A program made the translations under genes and the position numbers. Shown here piece after piece: positions 48,401-60,400 of a stretch of DNA of 64,000 bases (its first letter is position 1; each line of letters opens with the position of its first letter). The DNA is from Bemisia tabaci (taxonomy: Eukaryota; Arthropoda; Insecta; Hemiptera; Aleyrodidae), in the NCBI RefSeq assembly GCF_918797505.1, contig NC_092793.1, positions 91,090,411 through 91,154,410 on the forward strand, given 5' to 3'. The notes under the pieces are model-generated. The model saw nothing but the letters and a program-made list of their open reading frames with translations. It made no database searches and was not told the origin of the DNA.

Positions 48401-51400
48401 TATGCTCATTGAGAAGAGCATAATATTTACTTCTGGAAAACGTATATCAATAGTTCCTATACTTGATTTAATCCTGTGAAACAGCAGTTTATTAGCTCCG
48501 CCCCATAAATGTGATTTTTTCGACCATTTTTCCCAGAATAACGAAAAAAAAAAAAAAACCTAAAAACGTGACCCGGACTGTGTAAAAAGGTGGCAAAATA
48601 GTGCTGGATCCACACTATTTTGAAACCAAAATCAAAAAGTTCCAAAATTTTCAATTGGAGTCCAAAGTTTTGAGCTCTAATGGATAACCAGTACGGCAGT
48701 ACATAACTGCAGGGGAAGAGCGTTCAGCTCAGGCAATTAGAATTAGAATATTAAGTAGAGGTCACAGCGAGAGATCTATAATTTTGGGTCTTGTTACAGA
48801 CCTCGTCAGTAGATCACACGTCAGTGAGATCAAAAGCTAAAAAAATCAAAAATTTTCAAGCAGAGTCAAAAATTTTGAGGTCCAATGAGTATCAGTACGA
48901 AACTTGCTGTCTTGCAATAACAAAACTTGTGCTTCGAACTTGAGCTTTGATGCCGCCTTGGATTTTGCGAGATTTTCAGTTGAGTTCACATGACGAGTGT
49001 GATCTACTGATGAGGTATAAAAAGACCCAAAAGTATAGATCTCTCGACGTTACCTCACCTTAATATTTCAATGCAAACTGCCTGAGCTGAACACTTTCAC
49101 CCCTCAGTTTTGTACTGATACTCATTGGAGCTCATAATTTTTAACTCCGATTGAAAATGTTTGAACTTTCTGCCTTTGTTTCACCCCCCCCCCCCCCCAA
49201 ATAGTGTGGACCCAGCATTATTTTGCCACCTATTTACTCAGTCCGGGTCTCGTTTTTAGGGTTTTTTTCTCTGTTTTTCGTGATTCTAAGGAAAATGGTC
49301 GAACAAATCACATTTTAGGGACGGAGCTAATAAACTGCTGTTTCACAGGATTAAATCAAGTATAGGAACTATTGACATACGTTTTCCAGAAGTAAATATT
49401 ACGCTCTTCTCAATGAGCATAACAGTTTTTTTCTCAGATAATCGTGGCTGGAGGTGTGAAGCTAAGTCTCTCCTAAAATCAGCAAAAATGCGCCTTTTTT
49501 AAGCTAATTTTTGAAGAAAACGTTAATTTCACGACTAAAAAATTAAGTTAGAAAAAATAAAGGAGGATGATTTCGGTAGGAAATTTTATGTTCTTTCCGT
49601 TGGTTATTTTGTTTTTTCGTGAGATGAACTGTTGAGGAGATATTTGCAAAAATCTAATTGTGGGTTTTCTCAATTTTGAAAAATTCAAAATGGCGGCGCC
49701 CTGAGGACCAGCCAATTTTCCTGAAGTTAATATGGCCATTTTCGGGCTTCTTTAGCGCCTAGGAATCGATAAAGATTGGTTTTGGTTTGAAGGACGAATC
49801 AAAATCAGATATTTGTTGTGCTGTGCAATCAGTCACTCTGTGCAAGGGAGAGCGTACCTACAACCGCTGAAGTCGTCCACTCTCAGCATTTCATTCTTGC
49901 AAGCATGATAAGTCACGTGTCTGATGCAAGTAAACAAAAAGGAAATAGCAAAATACTTCATGTTTTGACATAAGTGTCTACTTTTGCTGTATTCGGAATT
50001 CACTGAAGTAAACTTAGCCAGTTGTATTGTAAGGGTTGCGGGGGGGGGGGGGGGAGAACGAGCCAAACACACGACTTCAGCTAGACCAGGAACCTCGCTC
50101 CACCCAGATCCAAAACGCAACTCACTGCGGAAAATTGCCCGGGGCGGTGTCCGCACTCTAAGCCGGAAAACCCGACGATTGATCGGTCAGCAATTTTGGC
50201 CGAACAATCGTCACTTTTTCGGGCTGAAGACGGCCACGATCGGACATTCTTTCCGCTAAATTCGATGCAAAGACAAGTCACATCATGCAATCCTCAGCAT
50301 TTGCACGGGTGTAATGCCCGCGCGACCCACTTTCAGCCTGCCTCTGGCTTGCCGTGCGTCGCCCGAGCGCACCACCCACGACGCACTGGAGCTTTACACC
50401 AAAGTTGGTTGGAGGGTGTTTGATGGGGTTTCCAGAATCTTTCGCTGAAAGATCCTGGAAACCACCACAGTATTCCTTGACTCTTCACCAAATTGCTATG
50501 ACATTTGCGTTTTTCAGTGACAACTTTACCCAAGGAATGGTAGCTAAACTCTGTTTTCAAACTCAAGCTTGGTCCTGTCGCATTTCAACTAAAGAAGGGT
50601 TGACTGTATGATATATTTTTGTTTGTTGATTAATACAAGATCATTTTTGTTTGCAGTTTGGCCTAGAACGTCCAACTTCTGTTACTTACCGCAATCTCTT
50701 AACGAAATTACCTGGAGGATCGGCTGTTCTTGAAGCAGCTTATAAGGCCATCCATAAAAAAATCAAACAGGTATTACAAACTTTACGGTAAATGGAGTCT
50801 GAAGAAACAACATCTTCAATTTTGTCCTTGGATTTGTAGATTTTGTTTCATCAAATAATTAACATTTAATTCTTTTTTTGCCGGTTGCAAGCAACTTTAA
50901 AATTCAATTTGCCTTAAATTGCATTCTTTGTACACTTCTGAATAGTCATAAAACTCACATAGTAGTACTGGAAATTGAGATTCTCGCATTCACAGTACAC
51001 TCTGTCATAAACATCAGACAACAGCCGTTCAAAAGCTTTAATTTGTACATTTACAACTGTCAAAATCAAGAAAAACACAAAATCACAAGAAAAAATGTGC
51101 TTGGTTGAAGTAGTTGTGTGTATGAAAATCAAATTATCGACAACCCCTAGAAGCGACAGTGTGCATACTGTGAATCACCAAGTCCTTTTTTGCCTTATCG
51201 TGTTGTGTTTAAGAAAGTATCATTCCTGGATCATATATGAAAGCAAGAACAAAGAATTTATGCAGGCAGTGCCTGCAAGCTCAAACCGGGAGTGCACAGA
51301 ATTTGTGTGCTCCTAACTTAATGGCTTGCGTCATAAAATGTTGCATACTACACCTACTAATAATCACTTATCATTTTGATTTTAAATTATTTTTTCCTTT

Positions 51401-54400
51401 TGACTAAGCTGTCACTAAAACAGCAGTGCATTTTGCGATGGAGTAGTTTTTTCTTTGTGCTGAATTTCCATCATTGAGATTACAGCTTCTCTGTTTCAAA
51501 AGAGAGGATACTGTTTTGAAATGAAAGTGCCAATCTCTAGTGCTTTATTATCTTTTAAGCTCGATTTTCCATATTCTGCAAAATTGTCTGATGTACTCCT
51601 AGGCTTTGTCCTCACTGATTAAATTTATGTTCTCAGGGCTTCAATTTTTAACCATTTTCAAATTTGGCCTCCGAGATTCCCCTCAGGATGGAGGGGGGGG
51701 GGGATTCTGGGAAATTTAATGTATCATTAACCTTTTGTCAAGTGTGTTCAATGATGCAGCCCTGCAAATTTTAGTTCATATCTTGTGGAAATATGAAAAT
51801 CCCCCAGACTCCCTCTTTGAGTTTATATTCATATCAAGACACCTATCAGATATGGTCACATAATGCCACTGTGACATCTTTCCACATGAAATGAACTAAA
51901 ATTTGCAGGGCTGCATTATTGAACACACTCGACAAGTGGTTTATGATACATTAAAAATATTCCTTCCTTGCACTTTCATTTTATGAACCACATTGTAAAT
52001 GTATATTTTATTTCTTTTTAAGTACGTTTTTATCTGGAAATTGTTAGCAATCAAATTTTCCTTAAATCTCTCATTTTACTTGTACTTTTCTCCAATTCAC
52101 AGATGACAACTTACATGGATGAGTGGCTCACATATCAGTCATTGTGGGATCTTCAGCCAGAATCACTGTATGGAAAACTGGGTGATGACATCAGCCTGTG
52201 GATGAGATGTTTAAGTGATGTTAAGTAAGTAACCACAATAAATTTGTTTTCCATTTTCAAAACCCTTTGCTGATCGACAAAATTTAGAAGTGCTGCAACA
52301 GTGATCCCAAGCGTACGGATATCCGTACCTTGCGGATCTTTCCTCTTTCCGGACAGGGTACGGACAAAAACCTTACAGGAAAACCCTTCCCTTTCTTAAA
52401 ATTTCCATACGCCTGACGTCACTGAATGATGAAGTAGCCAATAGCAGCATGGAGAAAGGCAGAGCGTACGGATCTCGCACACGGAGCACCTGGGAACACT
52501 GTGCTGCAACCACCTCTGAAAAACTAGTCTGTTAAAAAATGATAATAATTTTTGGTACATAAAGCTATCAAAAGAATTAATACGGTAAGGAGATCGGCAT
52601 CCATCAAAATCACCCTTACAAGGACGCATTCATGTTATGCATATGTAGGCACCGCGTAATCTATTTTTTATGGCTGAAATTCCAACTGTTCTTTCCTTGT
52701 TTTCATCTTGTCTGGCTTGGTCCTTATCATGGCTACCCTCCACCACCTTGAGTAAACAGTTTTCCAGACATTTTAAATTGAAATTTACCAACCTCTCTCT
52801 TAAATTAAAACTTTAAAATATTTAAAAAACTCATACTTTCACTAAGAAATTGTATGTTGGACGCGTTTCAGTGGCTACCCGGGCCACCATCATCAGCTGA
52901 CTGCTGACCTTGCAATCTTTTTGATCGGTTTACTGTTGACTACGCAGGCGCGTTGGTTTCCAGTGTTTTCGTAGGCAGGCGGGGTGTACGTGGTTTAAAT
53001 ACTTTTTTTGAAGGTAAAGATTGCAATAATTGATTTTGGAGGCACTCTAAATCAGTGTTAATTAATTTCCCTTTATTTTTAAATATCTGGATACTTTACA
53101 AAATATTATGCATGCTGACTTTTTGAGCAGTTCTTATCAGTTTTGGCTCAAAATTATTATTGTGCCCTTCCTCGATGACAAATTTGCCACCATCATGTTT
53201 CATCCAAAATTCTAAAACCAGTTAAAGAAAATTTTCAAAAAATATAATCCAAAAGTAGCACCCATAAATAGAAACAACATCACACAAACATTTCAATCGT
53301 TTTCTAAGGACAGAATACCAAATGAACCAATGTCCGGGATTTACAAAATCCAATGTAATGACTGTGACAGAGTCTACATTAGTCAGACCCGAAGGACCAT
53401 CAGACGGAGGGGGATCGAACACAGAAGAAATTATCTCAACAGAGAAATAGACATATCAGCTGAGGCCAAACATTTTTGCGAGGGAGGGCATAATATTGAT
53501 TTTGAGCCGAAACTAATGAGAGCTGCTCAGAAAATCGGCATGCTTAATACCTTGGAAAGTTTCCAGATATTTAAAAATAAAAGGAAAATTCATTAACTCT
53601 GATTTCGAGTGCCTCCAAAATCGGTTATTGCAATCTCTACCTTCACAAAAAGCATTTGAACCACGGACACCACACCTGCCCACGAAAACACCGGAAACCA
53701 ACGCGCCTGTGCAGCCAACAGTATGGCTATCAAAAAGACTGCAAGGTCGGCAATCAGCTGATGATGGTGGCCCGGGTAGCCACCAAAACGCATCCAACAT
53801 ATAATTTCATAGTGAAAGCATGAGTTTTTTTTTTTAATATTTTAAAGTTTTAATGTAACAGCTTTTACTGTTAAAATTCGATAGTTTTATTAAATTCAAC
53901 CTCTCTGTTCTCAAAAAGTTTTCCATACATACCGAATCCAATTTTACCAATTTTCCTCTTTTCTCGCACATTTCCATCCTTACTAAGATATTGAGCTGTC
54001 TTCTGTGATTGCATCAAAGTAGCAGCTTTCCTTTTTGTTTTCAAATTGATGCACTGTTCCAAAATAATGCATAGCTACTGCTAACTGGGTTTTTAATTTT
54101 CCCCTGCTCTTCTGAGTTCAGTTCACAGTTTTTTACTGTGCTTTTTCCATTTGTTTCTATTTTGTTCCCATTTCTTTTGTTTGTGTGTGCTGTTTTAAGA
54201 GATTTATTGCTGATTCCATGCAGGGTGATCCAAAAGTCCCTTCCACCCCCTCTAACTTTTTACCTAATTGAGGTAAAGATTTGAAACTTGGGGGATATTC
54301 CTAGGTCAAAGGGAGCTACTTTTTGGTCCCCCTCAAATTTTCAGGGGGGCCCCCCTTGGGGGGGGGGGGCAACGGCCCCCAACTTTTAATTTTCAAATGG

Positions 54401-57400
54401 GGAGACCCCCTTTGTGAAAACTCGTTCGAAAGAGCATGAAAAAAGAAAACTTTTCGCGCAAACCCAAAGTCAATATCTCAAACCGTTTCAAAATGGCGGC
54501 CGGTTAAAGTTCAAAATGGCCGAAAATTCACACCGGTTATTTGTCGATGGATTTGCGCGAAAATCGATATGTAGGGGTATTTTGACACGAGAAAAACGAA
54601 TTTGACGTTAGATTTTCTAAAAAACCGAAATTTCCAAAATGGCCGCCAGTTAAAGTTCAAAATGACCAAAAATTGTTTTTTTCATAAATCTAAGTTCAAA
54701 TTTGTTTATCTTATGCCAAAATACTCTCAAATTCCAAGTTTTAGGCAAATCCATCAGGAAAAAACCGAGGTGAAAATTTTCGGCCATTTTAAACTTTAAC
54801 CGGCGGCCATTTTGGAAATTTTGGTTTTTTGAAAATCTAACGTCAAATTCGTTTTTCTCGTGTCAAAATACCCCTACATACCGATTTTCGCGCAAATCCA
54901 TCGACAAATAACTGGTGTGAATTTTCGGCCATTTTGAACTTTAACCGGCCGCCATTTTGAAACGGTTTGAGATATTGACTTCGGGTTTGCGCGAAAAGTT
55001 TTCTTTTTTTATGCTCTTTCGAACGAGCTATCTCAAAGGGGGTCTTCCCATTTGAAAATTAAAAGCTGGGGGCCGTTGCCCCCCCCCCTAAGGGGGGCCC
55101 CCCCTGAAAATTTGAGGGGGACCAAAAAGTAGCTCCCTTTGACCTAGGAATATCCCCCAAGTTTCAAATCTTTACCTCAATTAGGTAAAAAGTTAGAGGG
55201 GGTGGAAGGGACTTTTGGATCACCCTGTATTATTTAGCATCAAAATTTTCAGCCATAAAAAAAAAGGACAATTGAGGACCATGCCGGAAGAAGGGCGTAT
55301 GTACAAGGTTCAGCGTCGTTAGAAAAACGCATTTGAAGATTTGAAATGGTGTCCCGAAAAATGAAATGCAGCAGTTGGTTAAACCAAAGTCAATTCTCTT
55401 AAACTAGATCCTACAGCTTTGAAATCCATTAAAAGTTTAAAAGAAATAAATAATTTGCCCTCTGTAATCATTGGACAAAGTAAGCCAGAGATACGCCCTT
55501 CTTTCGGAATCCTTGTATGTACGATAAAAAAGAGGATCGTTTTTCTTCGATAACTCATAAAGTAATGAAAAAGAAGAAAATCGGGGAAATGACTTTCTGC
55601 TAATACATTTCAGTATTCTAACGAGCCAAAGTTTTTAAAGATCGGGTCACTGGTTGCAGAGAAACCCAGCTTTTTCTGGGCGCACTTGTGATTGCTGAAG
55701 ACACTAAATTCACTACTAAGTTGATTTCCTTCTTTTGTATCTCGTGACAAAATTAATTTAAAGGAAATCAAAGAAAACAGTTTCTGCAGAATTTCTTCAG
55801 CTTTCTAACGAGCTATAGTTTTTTAAAATCGGAGGTTTATTAGCGGGAAAAACTGAACTTTTCCGGTTGCACGTACATGAGAAAAGTGCATTGTTATTGT
55901 CGTCGGAAAACTGTTATAATCCGCTGTTGCTCCTTATTGAGTCTGGAGGGTCTCCAAAGGTGGTCGAACATTCAATTGGTTACGAATTGCACCCATTGGA
56001 TTCTGTTTGTCTAATATCAATTACATCTTGCCCCCCCCCCCCCTTCCAACGGTATGGGATATGCTGTGTTGCCAATCGTCCAGAAATGAACCTTATTGGT
56101 ATAGCGGTTTCTTCTTAAAATTATTGTCTTTTCTTTGGTTGTCATTTTAAACTGTGGAATTCCTTATATGTTTGAACCGAGTGTTGCTTAATAATTTGAT
56201 ACATTGTCCGTAAAAATGAACTTTTCAATGGCCAAACCTTCATCACCGAATGCTCCAATGTTATGAGGATGGACAATGCATTGATTTAATCATTCAAAAA
56301 AAAAAAAAATGCCCCTATAGAGAACTTTTCTTGTCATTTTTCAAGAGTATCTGATGAAAATTCTGTAAGCTCTTGTCTGTTAAGCTTCATTGATCTTATA
56401 ATGTTGCCAAATTTAATTAACTCTCAGATAAGGTACGCCCCTTGACCGCTTCCCACTCCAACCCCCCAAGCGCTTCGTCGGGTAATCATTTTCAATAAAA
56501 AAACCCATGTTGAATATTCTGTAGTTGTTCATGCGACAGATTTCCACTTTTATTGATTAAAAAACTTAAGATCTGTCCGATGTTGCAAAGTTTCTGCAAT
56601 ATTTTTCGTAATATTCTCGAGAAGTATACGTTCGCGCCTGCGAGTAAGGTGGCTGATATATGTAGGAAGTTCCACGCTGCGGCGCGTCATCACAGCAGCC
56701 ATTTGGGAGATTTCACTATCGCGTACTTGTGTATCTTACATCAAACATACATAGAGTCACGAGAATTTGTTTATAAACTTGCAACTCCGAACAACTCCGA
56801 AACTTAAAGCTTCGGACTGCATTAACATTACTAATGTAATATGTGCAATAAATCGTAACTCTCACATTTCACGTTCTGTGATGTACAGTAAATAAAAATG
56901 AATAAATAATCATTCTATTCGGCTAAAACTATTCCTTCTAATGAGAACAAAATGGAAGTGACACTTCTTTCACCAGAAAACAGGTAAAAATCCATATCAC
57001 GGAAGGCAAAATGTGTAAATAAGAGGAGAAAGTTCGTTGGCCGGAAGAAGGGCGTATCTTCGGTGTACTTTACAGGTCAATTATTCACGTAACAAATCGA
57101 CAGATTTTTCTCAAACTTGGAGGATACTCTCACTATTCGACGTAGAATCAGAAAAGCAGAATGTTGAAAAAAGGGCGTATCTCGAGATACGCCCTTCTTC
57201 CGGCATGGTCCTCAATTGACCTTGTAAATGAAATTTTCTATGAATCGAGAAGTAGTCTGGAACTATGTGAACACTTTGTACGACTTGATTGAGACTTTGG
57301 GTGCAAGAAAGGCACTTCTTGGAAAACCTTGTTCCAGGATATGAGGGATTGAAAGTTTTAATGTCATTCCCAACAACATGTTCGGCACGATGTTGTTCAA

Positions 57401-60400
57401 AACATTAGCCCCACCTATATGTATACAGGGTGTCTGGAAGCTAAGTTACTCAACTGTCAGGACCTATTTTCGGCTCAAAATATGACTTTTTTCTCCTATG
57501 CACACATGTCCGAAAATGCTTCATAGGTTATCTATGCACTGTGTTTTCTTACAGCCCTTGCAGTAAACCTACCCAATAGGAGCTTCAAAAATCTGAAACT
57601 TTCAAAGCTCTCTTGCTTCGTAATGCTGGAAAATTGTGTGCATCCCCGCTTAATTTTTAGGGATCTGTAATCTATTTTTCTAAGTATCATCTACCAAAAA
57701 AGTTATTGCAATTTGAAAATTTGGGAACTCTAGTTACATAATTTTCCGAAAATGCACACCCTTGAAAACACAAAAAATGAACACTACGCTTAAAAATAAC
57801 CCTCCCTCCCCCCCTCCAAGTTGTAGCTTCTTACGACAACATAACAAGGAGTTACATCAATTTGAAAGAAAAGAAATGGTATTTTCAGAAGCGCTTAGCT
57901 CACTTATGAAGCGTTCTTGGGTATATTTGTAAAGTCAAATTTTAGTCTGAAAATCGATCCTGAAAGGTAAGTACGTCAATTTTTGGACACCTTGTATAAG
58001 TCGTATAAAAGATAATGATGGTTGCCATCCTTATTTGAATGTAATTTTGTGATTGAAGTAACTAATTAAAGCTGCCGGATGAAGTGCTTTTTCTGCATAA
58101 ATTGAGACAAGCCATTTAGAATTAATGTGTTTTCTCTGTCAATTCAACTTTCTTTAGATGTATTGTGTCCTTTTTCATACTTGAATTGAATTACAGTACA
58201 TATGTTACGCACAGATCGTGTAATTGCTCAGTTCATGAATTAGGCAAATTGGCAGGACGGCTAGCTGTTCACTGGCTATTCAAAACAAAACATTCTTTAA
58301 TAGAACGTAAACAAGAGATCACCTCCAGTAAAGGTATCTATGTGCGGCACCTAGATAAGTGATAGAATCTTGATAACCGGGCTACTGTACTGTCGTCCTT
58401 TCTCTAACCTTTTAACCAAATATTCAGCAGTTGCCTCGTTCACGAATATCGGCACATGCCCCAATTCACGAATTGGGCAATTACACAAATCGAGTGTGAG
58501 CGTTTTTTCCAATTTTTGCCCAATGCGTGAATTGGGCAATTTCTTTCTGCCCCAATTCATGAAATAGGCAATTTTGGTGCCATTTCACAATTTGGGCAAC
58601 AACATTGGCCAATTCATGAAATGAGCAAAAATCTGCCCAATTCATGAACTGGGCAATTACATGATCTGTGCGTAACACATATATGCTCTTTTTGACTCAT
58701 TTTCCCTCTAAAACCAAAAAAACAAATCATACTGTGGCAAATATCTTTCGTGCATCGACGCAATATCTTGACTGTCTCGATGATGAGTTAGAACCAATGT
58801 ATATTTGTAATCAGAAATGGTACTCTTAATAAAAATATTTGCAGTTGAGGTAGGTAGTGAACTTTGATCTCATTAATACCATTGGCTGGCTGTGAGCGGC
58901 TGCTGCTGATGCTAGCAGTCAGATGGCGCACCTGGCGATTGCACCTGCAGTGCCAATACATAATCAGATGAGTCCCAAGAGATGCATTTACTTACCTGAT
59001 AAGTTGCTACTTTCTTCTATAATAGTTCATCGTGTAATAAATTACTATCTGATTTAATTCGTATTTTGTGCAGTGTTAGTGAAGGGTAGGAAGAATGTGT
59101 AGACCTGATTAACTCGCAAAGGGCTCTCCTGAGAAAGTTCCGTTTTTGCACCCATAGCTTCATTCCTCAACAGTCAATCTTTTCATGTTAAAGTATCAAA
59201 GAATTAATCCTACTTCTATTTTTATTTCAGAAAAGCGAGGACGACATTTGATACAACGGAAACGAGAAAAGAATTTGGCCCCTTTGTGATTGATTATACC
59301 AAAGTTCAAAGTAAAGTAACCCTCAAGTATGATGCTTGGCACAAAGACACCTTAAGCAAGTTTGGTTCTCTTTTAGGAAATGAAATGTTTCAATTTCATA
59401 CAAAAATATCGAAGGTAATATTCTCTCTTTCTGAATAACCTTTTATTTCTCACAAAAGTGGCTCTTTTTTCATTATTTTGAATGGTTTCAAGATTACCGT
59501 TTCTTATTTTGTTATTTTTCTACAGTAGCATTATTAATTAATAATTTATTTTTAGGCACTCGCATAGAAAGAGTTATCAAGCTTATTAAATTGAGGCAAA
59601 TATAAAAACAATCCAATGCTCCGATAGAAGCCGCAAAAAGGAACTAATCACAGGGTGAGCGAAAAGTCCCAAACCCCCCCTCCTTTCAACTTTATATCTG
59701 ATGGAGGTAAACATTTGAAACTAGAGGGACATACATAGGTCGAAGGGAGCCACGTCTTTCGGCTTTAAAATTTTCAAGAGGTTCCGGGGGGGGGGGGGGG
59801 GGGGGCTGGAAAGGATCTTAACTTTTTCTTTCAAATGGAAAGACCCCCCTTGTGATACCTTATTTGAAGACACATAAAAAAAGAAACATTTTCGCCTAAA
59901 TCCAAAGTAATTATCTCAAACGGTTTTAAAATGGCTAAAATTGGCGGTTTTTTGTTGATGGATTTGCCTGAAACTCGGTATCTAGGGGTATTTTGACTTG
60001 AGAAATGCAAATTGACATTTGATTTTTAAAAAACCGGAATTTATGGAAAAAATTTAAATCCCCCCCCCTCCCTGCAAGGGGACTGCCTTGAAAATTTCAA
60101 GGGGATAAAATGTAGCTCCTTTTGACCTAGGAACGTTCCTTATGTTTCAAATCTTTACTCCTTTCAATTAGGTATAAATTTAGAGGGAAAATGGTGAGTT
60201 TTCATTCATCCTGTATATAGATATGATTATTTATATTCTTCCAGCATGCAGGTCAATGCCTCTAATGTGGCAGAATTTCTTGAGTGTCAAGAAGTATCTG
60301 CTAAGTTCAAAAACATTGTATTAGCATAGGGAAATCCTAGAGACAATCTCACAATGATTCTCTGACTGTCAAAAATCTAGAAGGTTTTGAAGACCTACTG

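Larger units (their letters stand above)
42682..50656. other. Dynein intron 10 (8.0 kb)
   Basis: Holds a short (TA)n run (42939-42954), a 2-kb palindrome with a nested MITE, a hAT-like MITE, a 1.8-kb nested palindrome and GC-rich stretches (46780-46960 and 50040-50420) without recognisable genes. Nothing is seen in 42960-44200 or 46970-48020. Confidence 0.75.
52225..59230. other. Dynein intron 12 (7.0 kb)
   Basis: Contains a small foldback, two head-to-head Penelope-like fragments and four further foldback elements (54221-55227, 55270-57217, 57426-57994, 58199-58684). The stretches 53860-54220 and 58690-59230 show nothing recognisable. Confidence 0.8.

Noticed and set aside
58455..58655. Regularly spaced short palindromes resembling a CRISPR array
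   Set aside because: The repeats are variable, the spacing is irregular, and the host is an animal genome; they are internal repeats of a foldback element.
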